A stretch of DNA of 64,000 bases from Burkholderiaceae bacterium (GTDB lineage Bacteria > Pseudomonadota > Gammaproteobacteria > Burkholderiales > Burkholderiaceae): contig CANJBQ010000011.1 in the NCBI GenBank assembly GCA_947472645.1, positions 1-64,000 on the forward strand. The letters are read 5' to 3'. The translations under genes were made by a program, and so were the position numbers. Each line of letters starts with the position of its first letter. Position 1 is the first letter of the stretch. Below, in pieces: positions 1-8,280 of this stretch. Below the pieces are notes generated by a model. That model did not search any database and was not told the DNA's origin. It saw nothing but the letters and a program-made list of their open reading frames with translations.

Positions 1-189
1 AGTGCAAGTAGTGCATATTTAATGGCTTTTTCTAGAAAGTCCTTCATGAGAGATTATTAAAAAGGTTTTTTATTTTGATACTGAAATACGCACTCCCTGC
101 ACTGGGTAAAGTAATCGATAAGACTCGGTCATGACTCTGACGCTAAATATAAAAGCTTGCCTGCCTGACCCCCTAAACAAGGTGCAAAT

Positions 190-612
190 ATGAGTCAAAT
201 TAAAAACCCAGAGCTTATGTTGATAACAGCAGGTGGTCGAATTAAATGCCGTAGATGTACTGCGAAATCCAGCCATACTAAAGAACAATGTAAACGACCA
301 GCCTCCAAAGTAAGCAAGACTTCAAAGTGCTCCAGACACGGTGGATTAAGTACGGGCCCAAAAACTAAAGCAGGCAAAGAGCGTATTCGAGCTGCGCATT
401 TAAAGCATGGTCAAGAAACTAAAGAGGTCAAAGCCGAGCGCAGCGCAAAGAGTGTTATGTTCCGATACCTGACTGACTTAGGCAACCACTGCAATATGTT
501 CTATAGGCAAATTAAGGCTCGAGGCCGACCCCCTTCGGGGTATACCCAGTTAAACCTAACAGACCCAGAACAATTAGCTCTTGCGATACTTAAAACGCAT
601 TCAAGTAAATAG
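190..612 (+). CDS. HGG-motif small basic protein of unknown function
   Basis: This 140-residue basic protein has no assigned function. Its N-terminal third carries cysteine pairs (CRRC near residue 20, then single Cys at the QCKRPAS and KCSRHGG segments), consistent with a small metal-binding knuckle. It continues into HGGLSTGPKT, a recurrent HGGxSTGPKT motif seen in small proteins of proteobacterial accessory regions and phage-derived islands (recalled, not searched). The C-terminal half is helical and polar with no membrane segment. The start at 190 has no strong Shine-Dalgarno, so the N-terminus is uncertain. The 189 bases upstream show no gene. It stands alone, tail to tail with the glycosyltransferase, beside a decayed pntB end, so a mobile origin is plausible but not shown. 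Confidence 0.6.
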   Translation: MSQIKNPELMLITAGGRIKCRRCTAKSSHTKEQCKRPASKVSKTSKCSRHGGLSTGPKTKAGKERIRAAHLKHGQETKEVKAERSAKSVMFRYLTDLGNHCNMFYRQIKARGRPPSGYTQLNLTDPEQLALAILKTHSSK

Positions 613-647
613 CTTCAGACCTCCTAGTATTTAGGAATAAAAGTGAT

Positions 648-1784
648 TTAGAAGAAATCATTCAGCTTTTTCGTAACTACAGCCCAAGTGAAATTATTTT
701 CTATAAATTGCTGGGCAAGATTGTTGTCAAGTCGTTTTGCTCTGCCTTCAATCAGAATTGAAAGCTGATTTATCAAGCTCTCTAGTGAAGGCTCTAGGTA
801 GGTAGCCCTACCCTCTGTTTTCAGGGTGCTCTCAATTTGCAATCCGAAAGATTCATGAAAGTAATCATCGGTTGAGCCACCCTTTGTTATTAATATTGGT
901 GTGCCACTTGCAGCCGCCTCCAAGGGGGTCAAATTAAAACCTTCAGCACGATATGAAGAAACATAGCAATCTGCAGCGCCATACAATCCATTTAATTGGT
1001 TTTGAGTTAAGTTATCTGACATAGAGATGATTGATTTAGAAATATTTTCAGATGCCAGCTTAGGGTTCTGTTGGTAAAGACCAGCCAATACATCATGAAT
1101 GCGAATGCCATAAAGATTGCTAGAGTCTTTTAGAGCAAGTTTTAAGTGGGGGTATTTTGCCTTTAGCGTAGCAAATGCCGCTATCAAAATATCGATACCC
1201 TTATTTGAGGTCATAGCGCCTAAAGAGAGAATCAGAAAGTCTTCATCAGATACCTTTAGAGCATCTCTAAACTGTTTTCGCCTCAAATCAGAAATCGGCT
1301 TGTAAATTTTTTGGTTTACACCATGCGGCACCACTACGACTCTAGATTCATCAAATCCAGCTTTTAAAAAGCCAATCTTTGACCAATTGGAGGGGGTGAC
1401 CACTGTAAGACTGCGATTATTGATGCCTTCTTGCAATCTATCTTCATAAATATAACCATCAATATTTTGAAACTCAGACGTTCCATATACAAATAATTTT
1501 TCACTTTGAGCTGGATAAAGCCTACAAGGAAAGCTAATTCTATAAGTTATGTCTTGTTTTTGAGTAAAGTCCGCAGCTTGTATTAAGGCAATTTTTTGCT
1601 GATCGCTCTCCTCGAACCCAGAGTCATTGTCAATTAAATTCCATTTTTCATTGTAAAAAGGTAGGTCTAGATGTTGCAATTCCAAATCCATCCCTTTCAT
1701 TTCCAGTAGCTGGTATTGATTGACCATCGCATAAGAATGATTAATGCCTCGCCAGCCCTCAATTAAAATTTTCTTTTTAGTCAT
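648..1784 (-). CDS. Glycosyltransferase family 4 (GT-B fold)
   Basis: A 378-residue GT-B glycosyltransferase, probably transferring a sugar from an activated donor in cell-surface glycan synthesis. The C-terminal donor-binding half has the group 1 signature EGFNLTPLEAAASGTP around residues 285-300, with the conserved glutamates seven residues apart, followed by a glycine-rich turn. The N-terminal acceptor half opens with the strand KILIEGWRGINHSYA. There is no signal peptide or membrane helix, so it is cytosolic or peripheral. It is a single gene without a polysaccharide cluster around it, so the acceptor cannot be named. The isolated position beside a pseudogene remnant suggests lateral gain. 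The family call is firm; the substrate is unknown. Confidence 0.85.
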   Translation of the reverse strand: MTKKKILIEGWRGINHSYAMVNQYQLLEMKGMDLELQHLDLPFYNEKWNLIDNDSGFEESDQQKIALIQAADFTQKQDITYRISFPCRLYPAQSEKLFVYGTSEFQNIDGYIYEDRLQEGINNRSLTVVTPSNWSKIGFLKAGFDESRVVVVPHGVNQKIYKPISDLRRKQFRDALKVSDEDFLILSLGAMTSNKGIDILIAAFATLKAKYPHLKLALKDSSNLYGIRIHDVLAGLYQQNPKLASENISKSIISMSDNLTQNQLNGLYGAADCYVSSYRAEGFNLTPLEAAASGTPILITKGGSTDDYFHESFGLQIESTLKTEGRATYLEPSLESLINQLSILIEGRAKRLDNNLAQQFIENNFTWAVVTKKLNDFF

Positions 1785-2427
1785 TGGGTAATGATAATCA
1801 AATTACTCTACTCAGGACTATTGAGGTCATATAAGGTTCAGCAAAATGGACATTGGTTCAAAAAAATACCCTGTCGTTTGAGCAAAATAAGGTGAAAGGA
1901 CTGGCTGGATGGGACCCTTTTTAAGAATGGGTGGCAGGGGTATGGTGGGGGTCAGTTTCTGGAAATCGCAAAGGGGTACCCCTCTTTATCTAGTATGCGG
2001 ATGAAATGCATCCTACTGAGATACCATAAACTTCGATTTGCGCTTAGCTAGTATGCGCATGGATTCGGTCTTATACGACTCTTGTGCTATTCTTTTTTCA
2101 GGCCTATTTCTGGCCTAATTGCAGTCAAGTTTTAGTAGTTTTATTTTTAACCAAGCAGATTTAGTTTTTCTTGTTCTTTTTTATACTGCTCCAAGTCTCT
2201 GTTTTTACTGGCCTTGATAACGAGCTCTTCTATATGGATAAAACTATGATGGTCTTTGGTGATGCTAAGAAGGTGATTGAAGATATGGTCAAAGCTGTTG
2301 AGTAAAGCATAGTTTTTTAGATTGAATTGTTATGTTCTGCTATGTTGCACTATTATTAAATTCAGAATTTTTCTATAGCATTCATACTAATATGTTAAAT
2401 TCTTTTTTATTAACACAAGGAGAAGAT
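1785..2427. other. Long intergenic stretch with decayed sequence and a direct repeat
   Basis: These 643 bases hold no intact gene. A pntB 3' remnant lies at 2207-2305. A near-perfect 14-base direct repeat (ctagtatgcgSatg) occurs at 1990-2003 and 2048-2061, 58 bases apart. A G-rich patch spans about 1908-1955 and is more GC-rich than its surroundings. An in-frame extension of the next gene upstream to 2332 is possible but has no ribosome-binding site. No tRNA gene or integrase was recognised, so an attachment site cannot be claimed. Confidence 0.5.
2207..2305 (+). pseudogene. pntB: 3' remnant of pntB (NAD(P) transhydrogenase beta subunit)
   Basis: The frame from 2207 to the stop at 2303-2305 encodes 32 residues that read TGLDNELFYMDKTMMVFGD followed by AKKVIEDMV and a short tail. 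This is the typical C-terminus of the membrane-bound transhydrogenase subunit PntB, where the nucleotide-binding domain ends in N-x-LF...T-x-M-x-FGDAKK. Upstream the frame stays open only to a stop at 2162-2164, and the expected domain III sequence before the remnant is missing or scrambled. In intact PntB a few more residues normally separate the TG and DNELF segments, so a small internal deletion is likely. It has no start or promoter of its own and is best read as a fossil of a deleted or displaced gene. Confidence 0.65.
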
Positions 2428-2817
2428 ATGTTTAAAGTAAGTTCATTTTTAAAAATTTGTTTTAGTTTATTGATTCTATTTTCTCTAAATGCTCATGCCA
2501 GCTTAATGGCCGACTGTAATGCTTCAGCGAATGAGGTTAATAAAATTTCACCTAAAAAATTGGATTCGATAACGACGCTATTGAGCGCAGTTTGTACAAA
2601 TGATGGAGGCTCAGTAACCTTAGTCTACAAAAATAATTTAAGTACACCTGTAACTCAAAGCCAAATTAACTCTTTAAAACCGGGTATGTTAGATTCCTGG
2701 TGTACTGATCCATTGTTAAAACCATTAATTAACTCTCTTAATATTCGTTATATGTACTCCGACACATCTGGTCGCAAATTGGGTCAAGTAGATCTGAATA
2801 AAAGAGAGTGTCGCTAA
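2428..2817 (+). CDS. Small secreted four-cysteine protein
   Basis: I chose the ATG at 2428 because a good Shine-Dalgarno (aaggagaag) lies just upstream, giving 129 residues. The longer frame from 2332 adds 32 residues that would bury the signal peptide. Residues 1-24 form a signal peptide (basic start, hydrophobic core FSLLILFSL, cleavage after AHA). The mature protein has four cysteines at 30, 56, 92 and 128, which could form two disulfides in the periplasm. The C-terminal half (WCTDP, then a strand-rich YMYSDTSGRKLGQVDL stretch) looks like a small beta domain. Function is unknown. It is monocistronic and followed by a perfect palindrome at 2852-2881. Confidence 0.7.
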   Translation: MFKVSSFLKICFSLLILFSLNAHASLMADCNASANEVNKISPKKLDSITTLLSAVCTNDGGSVTLVYKNNLSTPVTQSQINSLKPGMLDSWCTDPLLKPLINSLNIRYMYSDTSGRKLGQVDLNKRECR

Positions 2818-2851
2818 ATACTTATTTCAATAAATTATTGAATCAATTTTG

Positions 2852-2881
2852 CTGAGGGCTGATACATGTATCAGCCCTCAG
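2852..2881. terminator. Perfect 30-base palindrome, possible terminator
   Basis: Two 15-base arms (ctgagggctgataca and its reverse complement) abut with no unpaired centre. In RNA the middle bases would open into a loop above a stable GC-rich lower stem. It lies 35 bases after the stop of the secreted-protein gene, where a terminator is expected. There is no T-run on either side, so it may instead be an RNA 3'-end stabiliser or a binding site for a dimeric protein. Confidence 0.45.
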
Positions 2882-2940
2882 ACTTTGAGCGGTCTGTATC
2901 TTCAAGTCAAGCCACTTAATACTACCCCTGATATGAAAAA

Positions 2941-2970
2941 TTGACTATGTAAATAAATATTAGCTATTAA
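2941..2970 (+). promoter_or_regulatory. Putative sigma70 promoter of the 2-aminobenzoate operon
   Basis: TTGACT at 2941-2946 and TATTAA at 2965-2970 are separated by 18 bases, a near-consensus -35 with a weaker -10. It is the best candidate upstream of the operon that begins at 3040, and it abuts the palindromic operator. A second AT-rich -10-like segment lies at about 3002-3016, so the exact transcription start is unsure. Confidence 0.45.
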
Positions 2971-2994
2971 ATAGTTTAGTAGTAAACTATTTAA
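2967..2994. promoter_or_regulatory. Palindromic operator, probable MarR site
   Basis: Perfect inverted repeat: 12-base arms ttaaatagttta and taaactatttaa around a 4-base centre gtag. The symmetry and AT-richness fit a winged-helix dimer of the MarR family, and a marR gene is the fourth gene of the operon downstream (7773-8270). The site overlaps the proposed -10 element, so binding would block RNA polymerase. Release by 2-aminobenzoyl-CoA or another pathway thioester is inferred from related CoA-responsive MarR repressors. Confidence 0.6.
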
Positions 2995-3039
2995 TACTAA
3001 AGTATATTTCTTATAACTAACCCGACACATGGGGGCACT

Positions 3040-4659
3040 ATGAACTTAGGGCAGCGTGAGTATGACGAATTCGTAAAGGATCGTCTTCCCCCAGCCATTG
3101 AATGGCCTGAGTTCCTGTTTAATCTTCCAGAGCTAACTTTTCCAATAGATCTTAATGCTACGACAGAATTACTCGATAAGGCTGTTGAAGAAGGGTTTGG
3201 TCATCAAATGGCCATCATTGGTTCCTCCATCCAATGGACTTATCAAGAGCTACAACAAGTCGTTAATCAAATCTGTCATGTACTAGTAAAAGAGCAGTCT
3301 TTTCAACCTGGTAATCGCGTTTTATTGAGAGGAAGCAATAGCCCTTGGCTAGCAGCCTGTTGGTTGGCCGTATTTAAAGTGGGAGGAGTGGCTGTAGGGA
3401 CGATGCCACTTCTTCGTCAAAAAGAATTATCTGAAATTGTTCACATTGCCCAAATTTCTCATGCCTTTTGCGATGAAGTTCTCAAAGATGAACTATTACT
3501 AACTCAAAAGAACTCTTCATTTTTAAAATACATCACTTTGTATGGTGAAAATGGCTCCTTAGAAGATCAAATCAAAGATCAGCCAACTCATTTTGACGCC
3601 TATGCAAGCAAGTCTGATGATCCAGCCTTAATTGGCTTTACTTCTGGGACTACTGGTACACCTAAAGGCACTATCCATTTCCATCGTGATGTGATGGCCA
3701 TGTGCGAAGTATTTCCACGTCACTGTCTCAAACCAAATACCACAGATATTTTTATTGGGACCCCACCACTTGCCTTTACTTTTGGACTTGGTGGCCTACT
3801 TTGTTTTCCACTATGGGCTCGAGCAACTACAGTGCTTATCGAAAAACTTAATCCTGAGCTTTTACTTCAAGCTATCGAAAAATATCAAGCAACGATCTGC
3901 TTTACTTCGCCAACGGGCTATCGCGCTATGACGCCGTTAGCTAGCCAACATCAACTCATCACTTTAAAAAAGTGCGTCTCAGCAGGTGAAGCCTTACCAA
4001 TGGATACTCGTAAATCTTGGAATATAGCCAGTGGGCTAGGTATTTATGACGGCATCGGTGGTACTGAAATGATTCATATTTACATTGCATCTGATCCCGA
4101 TAATTATCGTGATGGATCTGTTGGAAAAGTATTGCCTGGATATATAGCGAAAATAGTCAATGACGATATGCAAGAGGTTCCCATCGGTGAAATTGGTAAG
4201 CTCGCCATCAAGGGGCCGACAGGTTGTCGATACCTAGCTGATCCCCGACAAGTTAATTATGTTCAGAACGCGTGGAATTTACCAGGTGATATGTTTCATC
4301 AAGATCAAGATGGTTACTTTTATTATCATGCTCGTATCGATGACATGATCGTTACTTCTGGCTATAACGTTTCCAGTCCAGAAGTCGAATGGGCCCTACT
4401 CGAAAATACTGCCGTTGCTGAATGCGCAGTCATTGGCGTTCCAGATGAGCAACGAGGACAAATTATTAAAGCCTTTGTGGTTCTTAAGCCCGGCTTTATT
4501 GGTAGCCCTAAAATGACCTCAGAATTACAAGATTTTGTGAAGCAAAAAATTGCTCCTTATAAATATCCTCGTGCAATTGACTACCTCGATACATTACCTC
4601 GAACCGAGACTGGAAAATTACAACGTTTTCGACTTAAACAGATTAGTGGTGTGAAATGA
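3040..4659 (+). CDS. abmG: 2-aminobenzoate (anthranilate)-CoA ligase
   Basis: This 539-residue ligase should activate 2-aminobenzoate with ATP and CoA in the cytosol, the first step of the aerobic CoA pathway. It belongs to the adenylate-forming superfamily. The phosphate loop GFTSGTTGTPKGT lies near residues 198-210, the benzoate-ligase-like YDGIGGTE near 334, and the C-terminal PRTETGKLQR with the catalytic lysine near 525. Length fits benzoate/aminobenzoate-CoA ligases. It opens the operon 46 bases after the palindromic operator and overlaps the next gene by ATGA. The substrate is assigned mainly because the next gene encodes the diagnostic 2-aminobenzoyl-CoA monooxygenase/reductase. The symbol follows Azoarcus evansii nomenclature from memory. 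A benzoate-CoA ligase is the main alternative. Confidence 0.85.
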   Translation: MNLGQREYDEFVKDRLPPAIEWPEFLFNLPELTFPIDLNATTELLDKAVEEGFGHQMAIIGSSIQWTYQELQQVVNQICHVLVKEQSFQPGNRVLLRGSNSPWLAACWLAVFKVGGVAVGTMPLLRQKELSEIVHIAQISHAFCDEVLKDELLLTQKNSSFLKYITLYGENGSLEDQIKDQPTHFDAYASKSDDPALIGFTSGTTGTPKGTIHFHRDVMAMCEVFPRHCLKPNTTDIFIGTPPLAFTFGLGGLLCFPLWARATTVLIEKLNPELLLQAIEKYQATICFTSPTGYRAMTPLASQHQLITLKKCVSAGEALPMDTRKSWNIASGLGIYDGIGGTEMIHIYIASDPDNYRDGSVGKVLPGYIAKIVNDDMQEVPIGEIGKLAIKGPTGCRYLADPRQVNYVQNAWNLPGDMFHQDQDGYFYYHARIDDMIVTSGYNVSSPEVEWALLENTAVAECAVIGVPDEQRGQIIKAFVVLKPGFIGSPKMTSELQDFVKQKIAPYKYPRAIDYLDTLPRTETGKLQRFRLKQISGVK

Positions 4660-7001
4660 ATATAGTTTGCATTGGGGGCGGTCCTTCGGGCTTGTACTTT
4701 GGTCTTCTCATGAAGTTACAGCATCCTGAACATGAGATTACTATTTATGAGCGTAATAAACCTTACGATACATTTGGGTGGGGAGTCGTTTTTTCAGATC
4801 AAACAATGGAGAACATGCAAAAGTGGGATCCACCAACAGCGGCAGAGATTCAGAAGTCATTTAATCATTGGGATGATATCGAACTACATTTTAAAAATGA
4901 GGTCATCCGATCTGGTGGCCACGGATTTGTCGGGATAGGTCGTAAAAAACTGTTAAATATTTTGCAACTACGCTGTGAAGAGCTTGGCGTAAAACTGGTT
5001 TTTGAAGCAGAAGTTGATTCTGATGAAGACTTTCCATTAGCAGATCTCATCATTGCGAGTGATGGCATCAACTCTAAAATACGTACTAAATATGCCGATA
5101 TATTTCAGCCCAAAATTGTCCCGCGTCCAAATCGTTTTATCTGGTTAGGGACGAACAAGTTATATGATGCATTCACCTTTTTATTCGAAAAAACTGAGCA
5201 TGGTTGGTTTGCCGCTCATATTTATCAATTCGATGAGACAACTACGACGTTTATTGTTGAATGTACTGAAGAAACTTGGCTTGCTCATGGTCTAGATAAA
5301 GCATCTCAAGAAGATTCTGTTACATTTTGTGAAAATATCTTTGAGAGTAATCTCAATGGTGCAAAACTACTAACTAACTCAAGACACCTTCGGGGATCCG
5401 CTTGGTTAAATTTTCAACATATTACTTGTCAAGAATGGTCGCACTTCAACGGTAAAAGCCATGTAGTGATGATGGGTGATGCAGTTCATACAGCTCATTT
5501 TGCGATTGGATCAGGCACTAAATTAGCGATAGAAGACTCCATTGAATTAACCCATTTATTTAACCAATTTGGACATCAAAAAGAGTGTATTACTGAAGTT
5601 CTTCAAAAATATCAAGCTGTGCGCAGAATCGATGTATTACGACTACAAAATGCTGCCTGGAATGCTATGGAATGGTTTGAAGTTTGTGGTAAACGTTATT
5701 GTGATCAACTAGAACCTCCTCAACTCATGTATTCACTATTAACAAGAAGTCAACGAATCAGCCATGAGAATCTTCGTCTACGCGATGCAAAGTGGCTCCA
5801 AAATTATGAGGCTTGGTTAGCCCAAAAAAATCATGGCGCATTGAAAGATAACCAGGCTATCCCACCACCAATGTTTACTCCGTTTACGCTTCGTAGCATT
5901 ACCTTAAAAAATCGAGTGATTGTCTCACCAATGGCGCAATACTCGGCGATCGATGGATCTGTCGGTGATTTTCACCTTGTTCATCTTGGTGCTCGCGCTA
6001 TGGGTGGCGCCGCTATGGTGATGGTTGAAATGACTTCACCCTCGGCAGATGGAAGAATCACTCATGGCTGTCCAGGGCTTTATAAAGACGAACATACTGT
6101 TGCATTTGCGCGTATCGTCGAGTGGGTTCATGAACATACCGATGCAAAAATTGCATTACAACTTGGCCACTCTGGTCCTAAAGGATCCACACGACTTGCT
6201 TGGGATGGTATTGACTTACCTCTCGCTTCAGATAATTGGGATGTGATTTCCGCTTCAGCAATTGCTTATTCAGAAAATAATCAAATCCCACGCGCAATGA
6301 ATCGCAAAGATATGGATCGGGTACGCGATGAGTTTGTTGCTTCAACCATGAAAGCCGCTTCTATTGGTTTTGATTGGCTTGAATTACATTGTGCGCATGG
6401 ATATTTACTATCAAGCTTTATTTCGCCGCTTACCAATCATCGAAAAGATGAATATGGTGGTTCTCTTGAAAACCGTTTACGCTACCCTCTCGAAATTTTT
6501 GCCTCGATTCGAGCCGCTTGGCCACAATCCCTACCAATTTCAGTTCGTATTTCTGCTCATGATTGGGTCGACGGAGGAATAACGCCGATGGATGCAGTTG
6601 AGATTGCCAAAGCTTTTAAAGATGCAGGAGCCGATATGATCGACTGCTCTTCAGGACAAGTCCGTAAAGATCAACGTCCCGTCTACGGCCGAATGTACCA
6701 AACCCCATTTTCTGACAGAATTCGACAAGAAGTGGGTATCCCCACAATAGCTGTCGGAGCGATCAGTGAAGCGGACCATGTCAATAGTATTATTGCTGCC
6801 GGACGAGCTGATTTATGCGCAGTAGCAAGACCCCACTTAGCTAATCCTGCATGGACCTTAACAGAGGCAGCAAAAATAGGCTTTAAAGATTTGGCATGGC
6901 CGAAACAATATATCGCTGGTAAACAACAAATGGAAGCTTTATTTGATCGTGAAAAAATACAACAAACTCTTAACTCTAAGCCGATGGTGAAACTTGACTA
7001 A
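4656..7001 (+). CDS. abmA: 2-aminobenzoyl-CoA monooxygenase/reductase (anthraniloyl-CoA monooxygenase)
   Basis: A two-domain flavoenzyme of 781 residues. In Azoarcus evansii this enzyme hydroxylates 2-aminobenzoyl-CoA at C5 with O2 and then reduces the ring with NADH, giving a non-aromatic 2-amino-5-oxocyclohexenyl-CoA. Residues 1 to about 390 form a class A FAD monooxygenase, with the dinucleotide fold CIGGGPSG at residues 5-12 and the FAD-binding GDAVHTAHFAIGSG near 272-285. Residues from about 404 to the end form an Old Yellow Enzyme NADH:flavin oxidoreductase, starting PPMFTPFTLRSITLKNR, with the OYE segment HCAHGYLLSSF near 578 and a C-terminal FMN phosphate region. This fusion is diagnostic of the pathway. 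It overlaps the ligase by 4 bases and the SDR by 8. The gene symbol is recalled and less certain than the function. Confidence 0.92.
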   Translation: MNIVCIGGGPSGLYFGLLMKLQHPEHEITIYERNKPYDTFGWGVVFSDQTMENMQKWDPPTAAEIQKSFNHWDDIELHFKNEVIRSGGHGFVGIGRKKLLNILQLRCEELGVKLVFEAEVDSDEDFPLADLIIASDGINSKIRTKYADIFQPKIVPRPNRFIWLGTNKLYDAFTFLFEKTEHGWFAAHIYQFDETTTTFIVECTEETWLAHGLDKASQEDSVTFCENIFESNLNGAKLLTNSRHLRGSAWLNFQHITCQEWSHFNGKSHVVMMGDAVHTAHFAIGSGTKLAIEDSIELTHLFNQFGHQKECITEVLQKYQAVRRIDVLRLQNAAWNAMEWFEVCGKRYCDQLEPPQLMYSLLTRSQRISHENLRLRDAKWLQNYEAWLAQKNHGALKDNQAIPPPMFTPFTLRSITLKNRVIVSPMAQYSAIDGSVGDFHLVHLGARAMGGAAMVMVEMTSPSADGRITHGCPGLYKDEHTVAFARIVEWVHEHTDAKIALQLGHSGPKGSTRLAWDGIDLPLASDNWDVISASAIAYSENNQIPRAMNRKDMDRVRDEFVASTMKAASIGFDWLELHCAHGYLLSSFISPLTNHRKDEYGGSLENRLRYPLEIFASIRAAWPQSLPISVRISAHDWVDGGITPMDAVEIAKAFKDAGADMIDCSSGQVRKDQRPVYGRMYQTPFSDRIRQEVGIPTIAVGAISEADHVNSIIAAGRADLCAVARPHLANPAWTLTEAAKIGFKDLAWPKQYIAGKQQMEALFDREKIQQTLNSKPMVKLD

Positions 7002-7776
7002 CTTAACTCAACCTCTTGCTCATCAACATGCCCTCGTCACAGGTGGAGGACGTGGTATTGGCGTTGAAATCACTCAACAACTAATTAACCAAGGTGCAAA
7101 AGTAACCATCCTAGGGCGCGATCAAAAAAGTCTTGAGCAAATAGCTAAGTTGCACCCGAAGTTTTGTTTTGCTGTTAGCGCCGATATCACAGATGAGCAA
7201 AGTGTAAAAAATGCGTTTACGTTATCCAAGAAAAATTTTGGTCCTATTCAGATTCTTGTGAATAACGCAGGTCAAGCCGAAAGTGCGCCCTTCATGAAAA
7301 CCGATGTATCGATGATGCGAAGAATGCTCGAAGTCAATTTAATTGGAACCATGCTATGCATTCAAGCTGCTCTTCCGGATATGATTGAGCACAAGCTTGG
7401 ACGAATTATTAATATTGCCAGTACGGCGGGGATTACTGGATATGCTTATGTCTCAGCATATTGCGCCGCAAAGCATGCGGTCGTTGGAATGACGAGAGCT
7501 TTAGCCCTAGAGTTGGCGCAAAAAGGAATCACTGTTAATGCGATCTGTCCTGGCTTTACGGAATCAGATATTTTAAAAAATAGTATTGCCAATGTCATGC
7601 AAAAAACTGGCCGAAGTGAAGAAGCCATTCGTAAAGATTTTGCGGCAAATAATCCCCAAGGACGTATTATTCAACCTATAGAAATTGCCAATACAGTTCT
7701 TTGGCTATGCGCTAAAGAATCAAGTTCAATCCATGGTCAAACTATACCCATCAGCGGCGGAGAAATTTTACAATGA
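6994..7776 (+). CDS. Short-chain dehydrogenase/reductase of the aminobenzoate operon
   Basis: A classical SDR of 260 residues with the cofactor motif TGGGRGIG near residues 16-23, NNAG near residue 91 and the catalytic YCAAK near 155-159. It probably oxidises a 3-hydroxyacyl-CoA or ring hydroxyl intermediate during the beta-oxidation-like phase after ring reduction, using NAD(P). The only start consistent with the fold is the TTG at 6994, inside the 3' end of the monooxygenase gene, so translation is probably coupled. It overlaps the next gene by ATGA. The exact substrate is unknown; operon position is the basis for the role. Confidence 0.8.
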   Translation: MTNLTQPLAHQHALVTGGGRGIGVEITQQLINQGAKVTILGRDQKSLEQIAKLHPKFCFAVSADITDEQSVKNAFTLSKKNFGPIQILVNNAGQAESAPFMKTDVSMMRRMLEVNLIGTMLCIQAALPDMIEHKLGRIINIASTAGITGYAYVSAYCAAKHAVVGMTRALALELAQKGITVNAICPGFTESDILKNSIANVMQKTGRSEEAIRKDFAANNPQGRIIQPIEIANTVLWLCAKESSSIHGQTIPISGGEILQ

Positions 7777-8270
7777 GTATTAAATACGAAGATACCGGCC
7801 ATGAAGCGCGAGTAAAAAAAAATGACCATATCGAATTGAAGCTTTGGTTGAGACTTTTTTCATGTTCGACTCAAATCGAAGATCAAATTAAACAACGACT
7901 ACGTGATCAATTTCAAATCTCTCTAGCTAGATTTGACTATATGGCCCAGTTATACCGTGAACCTCTTGGTCTAAATATGAGCGATTTATCCAATAATCTA
8001 ATGGTTACAAAGGGTAATATCACGGGTCTTACGGATGAATTAGAAAATGATGGTTTAGTGATTCGGCAAGCTAGCCCAGATGATCGCCGTTCTTGGGTCA
8101 TCAAACTAACGCCTCAAGGACAAACTCAATTCAACAAAATGGCGCAAGAGCATGAAAAATGGATTTTGGAATTTTTTTCTGAACTTGAACCCAATATGAT
8201 CCAACAAATGTATCAACTGCTTGGCACCCTTCGTCAACATGTGACCCATCTATCCCAACCCGTCTATTAA
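7773..8270 (+). CDS. MarR-family transcriptional regulator of the operon
   Basis: A 165-residue MarR-type dimeric repressor. The winged helix-turn-helix spans roughly residues 45-125: recognition helix region [20 protein letters not shown] and the wing with [14 protein letters not shown], where the DxR of the wing is typical. N- and C-terminal helices would form the dimer interface. It is embedded as the fourth gene of the operon, so it is autoregulated with it. The perfect palindrome at 2967-2994 over the operon promoter is its likely site. By analogy with MarR proteins of CoA-linked aromatic pathways the inducer may be an aryl-CoA. Confidence 0.85.
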   Translation: MSIKYEDTGHEARVKKNDHIELKLWLRLFSCSTQIEDQIKQRLRDQFQISLARFDYMAQLYREPLGLNMSDLSNNLMVTKGNITGLTDELENDGLVIRQASPDDRRSWVIKLTPQGQTQFNKMAQEHEKWILEFFSELEPNMIQQMYQLLGTLRQHVTHLSQPVY

Positions 8271-8280
8271 GAGAACTCCT

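Noticed and set aside
1990-2061. Direct repeat as a phage attachment site
   Set aside because: No tRNA gene or integrase is visible and the copies are only 58 bases apart.
2332-2427. Longer start of the small secreted protein
   Set aside because: It would place 32 residues before the signal peptide, and the ATG at 2428 has a strong ribosome-binding site.
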